Origin: Tethya wilhelma
Lineage: Eukaryota > Porifera > Demospongiae > Tethyida > Tethyidae
Reading direction: 5' to 3'
Length of the DNA: 64,000 nt
Assembly (NCBI GenBank): GCA_964030475.1
Contig: CAXIPT010000030.1
Span: forward strand, 124,001 to 188,000
Made by a program: the position numbers and the translations under genes
Shown: one piece after another, positions 30,405 to 42,553 of the stretch
Layout of the letters: the number at the start of each line of letters is the position of its first letter
How positions within the stretch are numbered: the stretch's first letter is position 1
The notes under the pieces: generated by a model
What the model was told of the DNA's origin: nothing
Database searches by the model: none
The model's input: the letters and a program-made list of their open reading frames with translations, nothing else

Positions 30405-33330
30405 CGGTCAGTGGCGTACGATCGTTCTTCAAATGTTATTCTATTCGATCATTCTTCAAATGTTATTCTATTCGGTGTCCCAAAATTCTCACTAGCTCAG
30501 ACTAAATCTGTGACTGATGAAGTCATTTCTCACCTGCTAGGCAGATCCATTGGTATTTGTGATGTGTTTCATATTGGAAGGAAAAACAAGCAGTCTCAGA
30601 AGACTCACTACCCCCGTGTCCACGGCCTCTTTTGAATATGCTGGAAAGTATTCGGGTCCTCAGTCATGTAAATCTGCAGCTTGTTCCAATTGCAAATCTT
30701 CTCAGGCATAGCCTCTCCAACTATTGCCACTGTGACTGAACTTGACAGTGTTACTTCAGCGGAACCTCTATCTTCCCAATGAATAACTTTACCCCAGAGA
30801 ATTGTAGTAGTTTAAGACTGGTTTCTTACAATTGGAAATCAAACACTGATTAAATTATTACTTGATTCATGTGATATTTGCTTTATCCATGGGCATTGGC
30901 TTCTCCATGAACATCTTAATCTGCTTTCTGATGATTTTTGTTTAGCGTGAGCGGCATGGATTCCTCTGAAATTATTTGTGGCCGTCTAATGGTATAATAT
31001 TTATCAATTTATTAAATATGAAATTCGGCGACTTTGTTGTCGTCAGGACCACTTGCGTTGGGAAAATTTAGCCCACTCACTAAAGAACTGTAGTTTACAG
31101 GAATTTTGGAAGCATGTCAAGAGTCTTTTGAAGTCTGCCAAATGCAAGCATCCTTCACCATCTATTGATAGTGTAAGTTCTACTGATGAAGTTTCTCGTC
31201 TAAGTTAAGTTCTTTTCTTAATTTAATCCCTGATGCTGAACTTGTTCTTCATTGGATTCCATTTCTCACAGTATATCTAGTGATTTTGTTTCCTCTGTAG
31301 TAATCTCCCCTTAGCTGGTATTAGACTCGCTCTCTAATCCTAAGCATTCTAAACATGATGGTATTTCTCTTTCCTCAAATCACTTTATCTCTGCCAAAGA
31401 GGTCCTCTGTCATTCTCTCTCTCAACTTTTGTCTGCAATATTGCGTCATATATAGCTATATCCCTACTAATCTTCGTAACTGTATCATTGTCCCAGTCTT
31501 GAAGCCTGGTAAAGATTCAGCTTGTTCGGATAATTATTGTCCTATCGCACTAGTTCCTCTCTTTGTAAGGTGTTTGAATGGGTCACTCAATGTAGAATCA
31601 ACACAAAAAATGACACATGTCCTCAGATTTTATCCAAAGTTGATGTGCACATAGGATATCATGAGATGTAAAACTACAACAAATTTTAGGTTCCAATGTT
31701 GTATGGCTTCAGAATTACAATAGGTTAAAATTTTGAGACTTTTTTTTGCAATTTTTCACTCACTCTGGTACGAAATATACTTCATCTTTGACTAGGAGCA
31801 AGATATGAGGAAATTAAACTAGATTTCCTAATAGCACTTGAAACAAGCTTTAAAATGATGTTACAAGTATGTATTTGATCCACTAAGGTCAAAGGTTATG
31901 TTAACGTTTTGATTAAGTGTGTTTTTCTTTCTGTCAGGATGCATCAATTTTCTTAATATTTTGTCAACGTGTTGTTTAGTCATTCCTTAATACGTGGACA
32001 AAGTTTTATCTTGGGCTGATAATTGGCTCTAGTGAAAGTGGCAATTTACTGGTCACATAGCTGGTAACATATAAATTAGTGACCTAAGCAAGTAAATCAC
32101 CACCTAAGTTTTGTTGTGGTTTCACATCTCATTATATATTATTAGAACACCAACTTTGCCTGAGGACATGCGTCATTAATTTTTTTTGCATTGATTCCAC
32201 ATGGAATGACCCCCAATAGTGTCTTCTCTATAAAGAGTTTGCTTACACTACTTCACCTCTTCAATTTGGCTATAAAGCTGGGTTTTTTGCAGGCTTATGT
32301 ACTAGTTTTGTTAAGAATGTTATTCATAGCTACATTCAGGAGATTCTAGTATTTATGGTTCTTTTCTTGATGCCAGTAAGGCTTTTGATAGGGTTGATTA
32401 TTCTCTCCTCTTCAAGAAGCTGCTTGATAGAGATCTCCCTCCTCTGGTCATCAAACTTCTTTTTTCTTGGTATTCCTCACAGAAACTGAGGATTTGGTGG
32501 GAGGACCGTCTCTCTGCCCCTTTTGGTACCTCCATCATGGTGTTGTGCTGTCACCAATCTTGTTTACCATTGATTGAGAGCTTGAGAAGCATAGTGTCGG
32601 CTTTTTTAGGAAACATCATTTTGTAGGCATTGCTTGTTATGCTGATGACATAACCCTTTTAACACCCTCTTTGGCTGCTCTTTGTAGGATGCTTGGTGTT
32701 TCGTTTTACTTTTGCAAACAGTCATAATCTGCTTCTTAATCCAGAAAAACTCAACTCGTTAAGTTCTATACAACTCTCCTGATTATGCATCCCCTCTCTT
32801 CAGTTTCCTTGGCAAAAACCTTAGTTCAGCTTGTCACCTTGGTCACATACTTGTGTACAACCTTTCTGACAATGATGACATTTTGGCAGTCACGGAAGAT
32901 ATGTGTAGGAAGGCTAATTGTATTCTTCATGTCTTTTCGTGCTGTGACTCTTGTGTCAAGACTTATCTCTTTCCAGTTATTGTTTAGCTCTTTATGGACT
33001 CTTCCAAGTTGCGGAATCTAGAGGTGTCCTTTAATATTTTGAGAAGGATTTGGTCCTTACCGCATCACTGTCACACTTCAATCCTGCACTCAGTTGCAGG
33101 TCTAAATAGCTTGTTTAACCATTGTTATGATGAGATGCCAAAGTCTGCTCTCAACTTCCTCCCATAATTAGTGATCTCTTTCTGTGCAGCTCCTGCTCTG
33201 CATACACCTCTACTAAGTTTAATATTCGGTTCTAGCTCTAATTACTGTGGCAACTTTATTTACACTACTCAACTGAATTGCAACAGCCATCTTGATGATG
33301 ATATTATTTTTGTAGTTCTGCCTAATTAAC
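30405..33330 (+). pseudogene. Non-LTR retrotransposon (LINE), ORF1 and RT remnants
   Basis: ORF1-like block near 30430-30610 (NVILFGVPKFSLAQTKSVTD, LLGRSIGICDVFHIGRK). After a region without a recognisable endonuclease come the pre-RT linker (31020-31200: RRQDHLRWENLAHSLKN-like) and the RT: NLRNCIIVPVLKPGKDSACS (31475), LQFGYKAGF (32260), YGSFLDASKAFDRVDYSLLF (32355; catalytic FLD), LIKLLFSWY-like, then ACYADDITLLTPS (32635; catalytic YADD). A C-terminal tail to about 33165 follows. It is broken into many frames. A MITE (31579-32213) splits motifs 2 and 3. Resembles the CR1/L2-type LINEs common in invertebrates. Confidence 0.8.
31579..32213. mobile_element. MITE inside the LINE
   Basis: The left end GGGTCACTCAATGTAGAATC runs into GACACATGTCCTCAG; the right end is CTGAGGACATGCGTCATTAA, then TTGATTCCACATGGAATGAC. 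The imperfect TIR is about 50 bp. LINE RT coding is interrupted exactly here. The outer TIR sequence (TTGATTTCACATGGAAT) recurs near 60625. Confidence 0.75.
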
Positions 33331-33347
33331 TCTAAATATTAATATAA

Positions 33348-34560
33348 CAAGTAGTAAAAATTATAAAAATGTATAGGAATGGGTAGTGTGGTAAAAATCA
33401 AGGAAACAAGAGAAGTCTCTGAATGTCGGCACATGACTACTAATTCATTTTCACGAGTCAAGTTATACTGAATGTCAGTCTGGCTCATGAGTCAATGCTT
33501 GACTAATTTGGATGAAATAACAAGCAAGTAGAATATAGGTGCACGATTATCTTTGAGAGTTGGGTACAAAAAAATGAAGTAGTCATGTGCTGAAATTCAG
33601 AAACTTGTCTTGTTTCCTTGCTTTTTACCACACTGCCCATTCCTACACTTCTCATTTTATACTACTTGTTCATTCAATTTGTTTAACACCAAGGTGCTCA
33701 ACTGCATGGAAACAATCACACAGCAGAGACTAGTCAGTCTTTACAAAAAGCAGAAGTTTACATTAGATGAGCATGTGCATTATAGGCATGCAAACCACGT
33801 GGTCTTGACGACCTTTACCAACATCAAAATGGCTGAATATAAAGTACAGTATTTTATACCAAGAGTTAAGGGGTGGCGACTCCCGTATGCACTGTACTTG
33901 GATCTGCGACCATGGTCAAAATGATGGTCAATGGTCAAAGCGAAACAGTGCTGGTCAACCGTCAACATATAGAATTCAAAACGGTCAAAATTGGTAAAGG
34001 TCGCCGAAAAATGACGTCATACAGCTGAACGTGCTAAATTCCATAGCTACCAAGGGTCAACCTCAAATTTTAGTGCTGGTGGGTCAAACTGCAATTTTTG
34101 CACGGTCAAAAGTTTGACCATGGCTGCAGATGCAAGTACAGTGCATATGGGAGTCGCCATCCCTCGAAGAGTTTCAAAGATACCTAGATTTTGTTTGCTG
34201 CCTTTTTGCCAGCAAAAAAGTCGAAAAGCACACTACTACAGATAAAATGAAGTCTCACTATATAGTCAAAGTTTGCTCAATGCCTTTGTTTGTCTGAAAA
34301 TTGCGTTCAAGTCAGTTAGAAAGTAGGAAGGAATGAGAAAACAAAATTGCACTCTAGTGGCTTCTCACCAGCGCTCTCACCAGAGGGCTCTAGAAACTTT
34401 CTGCCAGTTTTATTGCTTAATACAGTAAGCAAACTGTCTGTGGGAGGCATTAAATGCATTTAAAGGCTAAGCTTTCTTTTCTTGAAAATTTACAAACATG
34501 AACATTTAATGAGACAGTCACCATATAATATTATTATATGTATGATATAACTATACTACC
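33348..34560. repeat. Repeat family A, copy 3, with nested MITE
   Basis: Same foldback head as copy 1 (arms about 33350-33445 and 33575-33665) and the same tail to about 34500. Carries a separate insertion at about 33868-34161. Confidence 0.75.
33868..34161. mobile_element. MITE, TIR (A)GGGRTGGCGACTCCC
   Basis: Ends AGGGGTGGCGACTCCCGTAT and GGGAGTCGCCATCCCT. Further inside, both sides carry ACTGTACTTG(G/C)ATCTG-type and GACCATGG sequence. AAGAG flanks both sides (about 33861 and 34165), giving a 5-7 bp TSD. Interior rich in GGTCAA. Non-coding. Confidence 0.75.
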
Positions 34561-34623
34561 TGCATGTATGTTTTGTTCTTCTTGCTCCTCCTGTTGGAGT
34601 CTACTAATTACAGTTACAATTAC

Positions 34624-35209
34624 AATGAAGGCACCAAGGTGCATAACCCTTGGTGCGTACATACTGAATCTATTCTGAGTATTTTGAGTGGCATTGGATA
34701 TTATTATATTGTTGAAAAGGTTAAGTCTTGTGAATTCGCAAGCTCTAAGCACAACTAGCTAAAATGCGACCAAAGGCGAAATTTGTTGAAAATTCAGTTC
34801 AGAGTTTCAAAATATTATCTTTAGCTCTATACAGTGAAAGAGTACAAGAACAATAAAAATATGTAAGAAACTAGTGACAGTATTAAAAAGGTACCAAGCC
34901 TTCGCAAAGGCGAGCCTTCATACAATCAGGTGCATTGTAACTACAGACAAAGAAAATGTAACAATAGTAAGGCGTACAGAAACTAATAGTACAAAGTTAC
35001 AGTTAAAATTAAACAACACAAACTATATTCTATTACATAATACAAAATAACTGTTTAGTGTATGATGTAATTGTAAACATGATGTTGAGATTGTTTTGCA
35101 ACAATTATAGCAATTTATATATATTTACAAGTAAAAAAAAAACATTGGAAATGTATTGAGACATAGGAATGGCCAAATCGTAAGAATAAAGCAAACAAGA
35201 TGGAATGCC
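34624..35209. repeat. 586-bp segment repeated inverted at 47595-48180
   Basis: Base-for-base identical where I compared it to the reverse complement of 47595-48180, with no length change. The sequence includes a D-family arm at its right end. It ends at 35209, one base before the 1229-bp repeat starts. Confidence 0.85.
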
Positions 35210-35210
35210 A

Positions 35211-36439
35211 GGCATTTGTCGAGTCCGTTAACATAAAGAACATCCATCTTTATTGTTTTATTGATGGTTAGTTCATACAATACAAATTTTAGCAAATAAT
35301 ATTATTGATGCATGACTGACTATTATTGTACAGATCAGCTGATATTCAACTTGATGACATGATAAAGATAGAAGAGAGCACCAACTCCACCACAACCAGT
35401 GGACCATGTACTCTCTTCTTGTTCCTTCTCTTCAGCGTCTGTAGACACCTACTTGACTCACCATCATGATCCTGGTAACTAAAAAAAAACAACAACACTA
35501 TTGTTAGCAATTCATAGTACTTCTATTTCGCATAAACAAGCAGTTTACCTTCTAATCCAAACTATTTTGCAGGACATGAAATCAGCCAAATATTGCTCTA
35601 CTCTTCACAAACTCAAAGAGACCTCAGTGAGAGTGACTAGAATGGTGTACTGTCTCAATACAGTGTTCAGTGATGCCCTGGTAGAAACTAGTGCAAGAAA
35701 TTTGTATACTTTTATACAAAGATGTGCTCTTGTTTGTTAATAATTTGTAAAAATAATAGTGTGAGTCTGTATTGGCAGTGTTACTGCCTGTATTTGCTGT
35801 ATAATATTGTCAATGGAATACTAAGACCACAGAAACAGACCAAATTCTTTGGAATGTTTACAAAAGGACATAACAGGTAGTTTTTATTTGGTAACCACTA
35901 CTACTGTACAAGTGTTTTGTGGAAGGTAAGCGTCGTAGTGCGTAGTTGTTGCAAAGAGAAAAAAGGAGCTCTGCAAGCGCCATGACAACAATTTTTTACC
36001 TCTGCGCAAAAGGTCAAAGGTGGTGTCCGGGGATTTTTCTATTTATACCCCGTACCCCGGAAGTGATCCAAAACGAACGCGTGTGAATAATTGCGTCATT
36101 ATAAACGCGACCTCCTCGTTTAAGTGGTTGAAAGCCAATAACCCATTGTATAAAGAGATATCCATAAACAATAATTGGATTGATGATGCAATCAGTAATG
36201 ATCCTGAATTGTTTAGTAGTCTACTTAATCTTCCTGATGCACAATCTGATGAATATTGTACAAATATGGAATATGAGCCTAGCCCCCAGACAGAAACAGT
36301 ACAATCTGTCTTTAATACAATCCAAAAGACTATAGAGCCCGATCAACCATCAATTGATGTCAGTAATGAAGAACATTACCAAATGGTAAGAGCATTTGAA
36401 TCCCTCAGATTTCAAGCAAGTAGAAGTGGTTTTCAAATT
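35211..36439. repeat. 1229-bp segment repeated inverted at 50854-52082
   Basis: Reverse complement of 50854-52082 with identical length and no mismatch noticed. Contains the truncated end of the TTAA element (35211-36119), then the first about 320 bp of Helitron sequence. The identity stops exactly at the N at 50853. Confidence 0.88.
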
Positions 36440-36960
36440 CATGATGTGTCTGCAAATGGAGACTGTGTGTACAATTCAGTATTACTTCAGCTAACAGCTT
36501 TAGGTCTATGTAATGCTTCCAATAGTAGTGAACTCAGACAAATGGTTGCCACACACTTAGAAAACCATAAAGATGACTACTGTCACTTTGTATCTCAAGC
36601 TATTGAAACTGACAATAGATACAATGCTGATACTGAAGCACCTAATGAAGATGATACCCTCATAGCTGCAGAAACAGACCCTGATAGAAGAACTGAGTTG
36701 ATGTGGAACAAGTATGTAACTGGAGTCAGACGTGGTGCCTGGGGTGACAATATTGTACTAGCAGCCTTAAGTAACATGTTTAACGTCACAATAAATGTTT
36801 TAAGTGTTACTGATCAGTATACAAACACTGTTGCTATATAACTCCCATGAATAGTGTGAGTCACAATGAAGTTAATGTTGGCCTTGTCATGCAGTACCAT
36901 TATGTCGCTCTAGTGGGAAGTCAAACTACTAATACAGTTTCTGTCAATTATGTAAATGAT
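36124..36960 (+). pseudogene. OTU-type cysteine protease domain of the Helitron
   Basis: Reads WLKANNPLYKEISINNNWID, an acidic linker, HYQMVRAF, then the OTU core ANGDCVYNSVLLQL (catalytic Asp/Cys) and RRGAWGDNIVLAALSNMFNV. After a frameshift near 36835 it ends VGLVMQYHYVALVG (catalytic His). The open frame extends upstream of 36120 only because the abutting TTAA element happens to be open (about 60 codons upstream to 35939). There is no ATG in a credible position, so translation would have to start in the missing N-terminal part. OTU domains are deubiquitinases elsewhere; their job in Helitrons is unproven. Confidence 0.82.
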
Positions 36961-38443
36961 AATAGCTGTCCTCAAAGAACTCCAAGCAATGGTCAATCTG
37001 TTAATGATAAAGATAGTACCCAAACTGCCTTGAATGATGATGTTGTTGAAGAGGGTGATAAACATACAGCAAGCATTACTGGTGGTCCTAGTGCTAGCAT
37101 TATGTCAGTTGAAAACCCTGATGCCATTGTCAGTATTGCACCTTGTGAGGGTGAGAAGCCAAAGTGTATCCATACTGACAAGGACTTTGAATTAATGTCC
37201 AATCCTGATACGTTTTGTTATGGAAAGGGTTGTTTCAACAATGTTAGACCTAAAAAGCTTACTTATCGCAAGTATTTCAATCAGAGACTCCTAGATGTTG
37301 ATGGGAGATTTGCCAAAGATCTAGACTATTTGTTCACTGCTCAGTATATTGTAGAATCCAAACAAGTCTTTGATGATGCTAGTAACTACATATGGCGTCA
37401 AAAGCCTTCTAGAGAATTCACTGCCTCTCAAGCTAGAGATCCCAATGTGATTGGGCAGTTTGTAAACAAAGACAAAGCATATAGGTTTCTAAAGAATGTC
37501 AGAGGTTCTCCAGCATATTACCAGCGTACATTCTATGAGTTGTTAGCTATGATACGTCAGCTTGGTACCCCTACATGGTTCTTCACATTGTCAGCTGCTG
37601 ATATGAAATGGCCTGAAATGATCCGTACAATTGCCCGACAATATGGTGTATCGTACACTGATGAAGAGGTAGCAAAGCTTTCCTTTGATGAGAAATCCAA
37701 TTGGTTGAAACGTAATCCTGTTACAGCTGCCAGGCATTTCCAGTACAGACTGAATACATTCTTCCATGAGTTTCTGAAGTCCTGAGCAAAGCCATTGGGT
37801 GAGATTGAAGATTAGAATTGAATTCCAAGCCCGTGGTTCCCCTCATGCACACTGTGTGATATGGGTCAAAGATGCTCCAAAGTATGGTGTTGATGATAAT
37901 ACTGATGTGTGTGATTTCATTGATAAGTACATCTCTTGTGCAATTCCAAAAGAGGATGGTAAACTGAAAGAATTAGTCTTGCTTCTCCAGAATCACAAAC
38001 ATTCCTCATATTGTAGACGAAATAATTTGTGTCGATTCAATTTTCCTCATCCACCTAGCTACTCCACACTAATTGCTGAGCCTAGTTCAGAAATAGACAA
38101 TGGCATGCTAGCTACCAACAAGAATGCATTAGCAAAAGTTCGTAAACTAATTATGGATGGTAATACTGATTTATCCCTTGATCAGTTATTAGAAAAGGCA
38201 GAAGTGTCTGAAAGTGACTACATGAATGCATTGTCTGTGTCCACTAAAGGTACTGTGATTGTGCCAAAACGTGAACCCAATGAATGTTGTGTCAATAACT
38301 ATAATAGTGCTGTGATGTTAGCCTGGCAAGCCAATATGGACCTACAGTATGTTCTAAATGACTATGCTTGTGTTATGTATGTGGCCTCCTATATCATGAA
38401 ATCAGATAGAGCCATTGGGTGTACTGTTGAAACAGGTTGCTAA
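36847..38443 (+). pseudogene. Helitron Rep (HUH nuclease) with Helitron_like_N domain
   Basis: First frame to 37785: an acidic region, CYGKGCFNN, the DYLFTAQYIV block, then KNVRGSPAYYQRTFYELLAM and TPTWFFTLSAADMKWPEM, the classical Helitron_like_N signature. A TGA at 37783 and a small deletion around 37830 separate it from RIEFQARGSPHAHCVIWVKD, whose HAH is the metal-binding HUH. CRFNFPHPP follows, then CVMYVASYIMK, where the two tyrosines three residues apart are the Y2 nucleophiles. Rep nicks and joins DNA ends in rolling-circle transposition. All catalytic residues are present, but in separate frames. Confidence 0.87.
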
Positions 38444-40740
38444 TGAAGCTAGAACTGATGAACTAAGAATCCAATTGAACAAAGTAGGCTCAGCCTTTTT
38501 GACTCACAGAGAAGTCAGTGCCCAGGAAGCTGTGTATAGAATACTATCTTTGCCTATGAAACAGTTGAGTAGGTCTGTTGTATTTGTAGACACAAGTAAA
38601 AAAAATGAAAGAATAGCTGTGTTGAAAGACATGAAGAGTCTCAAAGACTTGCCTGATGATGATACAAATGTGTTCCAAAAGAGTCTGATTGACAGATACA
38701 CACATAGACCTACACAGTTACAGTCAATGTGTCTAGCTGAGTTTGCTGCCAATTACACTACTGACTATAAGCAAGATAGTGATTGTGGTGATGTTTTGCC
38801 CCCTAGTGACAATGATGCAGCCTCCTCATCATCTTGTATTAGGTTAACTAATAACATGGGCACAATGAGGAAACGTAAGAGGGAAGCTGTTATTCGTTTC
38901 TGTAAACACAATAAAGACAAAGAGCCTTCCAATTGGTACAGAGCTAGGCTCATGTTATATTTCCCTTGGAATAATGAACACACTGACCTTCTAAGTGGCC
39001 ATTCTAGTTATGAAGAGCATTACCAGCATGTCCAGAGAACTGTGTTAGACAATGAGAATAAATTCACTCAGGAAAATACTGATGAGATTGAGTTTGATGA
39101 CAATCTAAACCCTGAGCATGGTTGGAATCAGCTTGCCCCATCCAATGAAGAAAGTAGAGCACAATCCCTAGCAGAAGGCAGTGAGACATTGACAGAAGTG
39201 TCTGAACAAGACCTTAGAGACAATGCCGATGTAATTGCACCAACATCTTCTAGATTTGGGTTGAGTGTTAGATTTGAAAGTGCTGCCAATAGCAATGAAA
39301 TACCAGCAGCTGAGTACAGAACCCTTTTCCGTGATTTGAATGAAAAACAGAAAGAAATTGTTAGTTTTCATCGTAACTGGTGTAAGGAAGCAGTTATTGC
39401 CCTCAAGCAAAACAAACCCATTGAGCCATATAGAGTGTTTCTAAGTGGTCCTGGAGGTGTTGGTAAATCACATGTGATAAGACTTGTTCACTCTGATACA
39501 CTAAAGTTGCTTAAGCTATCGAACACAATTGAACCAGATGATGTGATTGTATTGCTAACTGCACCAACTGGTGTTGCGGCCGTAGTAAGCACAGTGGATT
39601 TCAGCCTCTAAGTCACGACAGATTGATGAAGTGAGTATGGTTGGCTCAAACATGTTATTAGAGATCCACAAACGTTTGCAACAAATCAAAGGTGTATCTC
39701 CTGATGTCACATTTGGTGGTGTTAGCATTCTTGCTGTTGGCGACTTATATCAGCTTCCCCCTGTTGGTCAGTCTCAGTACAGTTGGTGATTCTTATGCTA
39801 AATTATACAAGTCTGGGTCCCTATGGAAAGACGAGTTCTAGATGGTTGAGCTTACTGAAATAATGCGGCAGAAAGATGACTGCATTTTGTGAACTCTTGT
39901 GTAGAGTCAGAACAAATGATTGTACCCCTCAAGATATTGAAGTGCTCAAGTCCAGGGAAACTAACCCAGATAAACCTCACTACCCCAAGCTAGCATTGCA
40001 TGTTTACAGATTGAATGTGGATGTATACAGTCACAATGCACAGATGTTAAGCAATTTAAATGAAAATACACCACAGTATTGTATCAATGCTTTTGATGCA
40101 GTAGCTGGTCAGACATCTCACATAAATCTCTCTACATTGTCTAGCAATAGATCAGAGACTGGTGGTTTACATGGTGTGCTTAAGTTAGCTGTTGGTGCCC
40201 GTGTTATGTTAACAACAAATGTTGATGTATCAGATGGCCTTGTTAATGGAGCCAGGGGAGAGGTTGTACATATTGTCACCAATAGCAGTAATGAAGTCAA
40301 AACAGTACTAGTTAAGTTTGACAATAGTCGTGTTGGTTCACAATCAAGCCAACAAAATATGTACCGTATTGAACACCCTAATGCTGTTCCAATAGCAAAG
40401 CATGAAGTTGTGTTTCTAGCAAAAGGCAGACGTGGTTCTGAAATCACCCGACTACAGTTCCCTTTGACGTTAGCATGGGCCACTACAATCCACAAAGTGC
40501 AAGGCCTAACTCTTGATGAAATTGTTGTTGATATGAAAGGAGGCCGTTTTAGTCCAGGACAAGCCTATGTAGCATTCAGTAGAGTAAAATCGCTACAAGG
40601 GCTACATATTGTGAACTTTAATGCCACAGCCATTAAAAAGAGCACTGATGTACAAGATGAAATGTCAAGACTTGCTCAAAATCTGTTACCACCCTCTACA
40701 AAACTACAATGTGTGTCACTGTGTGACTCTCATGTGACTA
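38415..40740 (+). pseudogene. Helitron Pif1-like helicase region
   Basis: An extra T near 38413 shifts the frame. Then AQEAVYRILSLPM, an acidic linker, FLSGPGGVGKSHVIRLVH (Walker A, about 39440) and LTAPTGVAA. A deletion removes sequence between motifs I and II twice (about 39582 and 39625). DEVSMVGSNMLLEIHKRLQ (Walker B) and ILAVGDLYQLPPVGQ (motif III) follow, to another break near 39790. From 39876: [59 protein letters not shown] and [18 protein letters not shown] (motifs V-VI). The helicase would drive 5'-3' unwinding behind Rep. It is dead as written. Confidence 0.88.
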
Positions 40741-41371
40741 TAGCACTGTTGAATGTTCGTCCAAATTGATTGACCTTGAGAATGATCACATGTTGAACTG
40801 TGCTAGTGTACTGTGCTTCTGTGAGACTTGGCTAAGTCCATCCCAGCCTTCCCCAGTGCTACACCCTGACCATGTTGTGTATAGGTCGGACAGAGTGTCA
40901 CATGATAACAAAGGTGGTGTGTTGATGAGTGTTAGCACTACCCTAAGACCTGACACTGCACATACAGTACCATTTGCTACCAATGGAATTGAAGGGATTA
41001 TGGTAAGAGTGTTGTTACCTAATGATAGCCCCTTGATAATTGTGTTGATCTATAGATCTCCCACATCACCAGTACAACAATTTATTGCTATATTAAATGA
41101 ACTGTTGAACCATGTGACACATCTTGGTATTGCTACCATTGTGCTAGGAGACTTTAATGAAAACATGTTAGGAACACCAAACCGGGACGTTACAACAATT
41201 ATGTCCACCCATGGTTTCAACCAATTAGTACATAGTCCAACAACAGATACAGGGACACTAATTGACCATGTGTATCACAATAGACCATGTGAGAATATAG
41301 TAATTCAACTGAGTGATACCTATTACAGTGACCACGACACAGTATATTGCTCCATACAACTAACCAAATGA
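40741..41371 (+). pseudogene. EEP (AP-endonuclease-like) domain of the Helitron
   Basis: Begins within IALLNVR, where about 10 bp are missing compared with the 17.9-kb copy (LNVYSISSKLVDL), causing the only frameshift. It continues LCFCETWLSPSQPS, SHDNKGGVLMS, LIIVLIYRSPTSPVQQF, IVLGDFNENML (GDFN motif), LIDHVYHNRPC and DTYYSDHDTVYCS (SDHD catalytic motif). It ends at 41371. The domain is of the type used by LINEs and by Helentron-like Helitrons. Confidence 0.88.
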
Positions 41372-42106
41372 ACAAATGTATACTTAGCACAACAATCATG
41401 TCCACCCACAATTTTGATCACTTGGAATAAACCAACCACAAACTAATTGATCATATGTACTATAATAGACCACTTAAGACTGTTGTTGTTAAAGTATAAC
41501 TACATTATAGTGACCACAAAACAAATATATACTGTTCCCTACTACTAATCATGAACAATTCAGCACATCAAACAAAAATACACAAAGTAACACCAAATTT
41601 ATATACAAAGCAAACATGTAAGCAAATGTGAAAGCAAACATTAAAGCAAATATGAAAGCAATGTGCAACCACAACAACTTGATTTGTAAACTTCACTCTA
41701 TGATCTCAAACTATCCAAGATCGGAAAAAAATTACATTAAGTTTTAGAATATCCAATATACCTCATTCACTTACTCATATATTATTTCAATAATATATTA
41801 TATAGGCGGCAATCCTTGTGTGTAACATGGAACATACCTTTAAAAGAGTACGATCAACAATCTCAAATACAGAAAGCTACAAATGGATCAATTCATAATG
41901 TCAATGCACTTTGTTTTTTCAACAAAATTTATCAGAATAAACAATTAACGTGTATTTTTCGTAATTTACAAAATTAATACTTTGTTGTGTAACGATTGTA
42001 TAACCAAATTAATGTATATATTAATCACCTTCTTATAACTGAAGGAATTTAGTTAATGCTCCCACAGCAAGTCTTTCTTATAAATAAACATTTCACCTAA
42101 CAAAAT
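41372..42106. other. Helitron 3' spacer
   Basis: AT-rich, with a partial echo of the EEP end near 41405-41490 (AATAGACCAC, GTGACCACAA), perhaps a decayed tandem copy of the EEP C-terminus. No gene. Confidence 0.5.
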
Positions 42107-42328
42107 ATACCGTATAGCTGGAAATATTGACGGTCAAAAAATTAACGGTTTGCTCCGCAGAACGTAAAATAAAAATATTGACGAATTTAAATTTGACGAT
42201 TTGCGCGTGCGCATAATACATTCATATACAGCGGCAAAAATATTGGCGGATTTAAATTTGACGATTTGGACTTTGACCGTCAAACCGTCAAATTAAAATC
42301 CCCCTCAATATTTCCGGCTATACGGTAT
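42107..42328. mobile_element. 222-bp MITE, TIR ATACCGTATAGC
   Basis: Starts ATACCGTATAGCTGGAAATA and ends with CAATATTTCCGGCTATACGG plus TAT. The interior repeats AAATTTGACGATTTG and contains GCGCGTGCGCAT. If the element is CCGTATAGC...GCTATACGG, the target is TA, which would fit a Tc1/mariner source. Confidence 0.8.
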
Positions 42329-42553
42329 GTATGTTAACCCACTAGCAATGTAGATTTTTTTTCAACATACTCAATCTTTATAATGTTTACACAAAACATA
42401 CACATAAACATCTTTGGTTTCCTCAATCTTTATAATCTTTACACAAAACATACAGTCACATAAATGTTCACACTCAGCATACACATAACAATTTACAGAC
42501 ACAATGTTTTAACAGCTAATAACATTTTTGTTTCCTTACAGGTTTACAACAAA

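Larger units (their letters stand above)
36124..41371 (+). mobile_element. Helitron (OTU-Rep-helicase-EEP), core part
   Basis: The most complete Helitron here. Blocks in order: KWLKANNPLY region, OTU protease, Helitron_like_N/Rep, Pif1-type helicase, EEP endonuclease. OTU plus a C-terminal AP-endonuclease-like domain is the layout of Helentron/Helitron2-type elements. Its 5' end is missing here: it begins at a TTAA site (36120-36123) where a foreign element joins. The matching N-terminal part is on the minus strand at 52945-53905. Termini were not identified. An RPA-like gene faces it at 42554-43613. At least six frameshifts, stops or deletions make it non-autonomous. Confidence 0.85.

Noticed and set aside
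35501..35740. 79-codon ORF, also at 51553-51792
   Set aside because: The two copies are the same duplicated segment, so conservation is not evidence; no ATG or domain.
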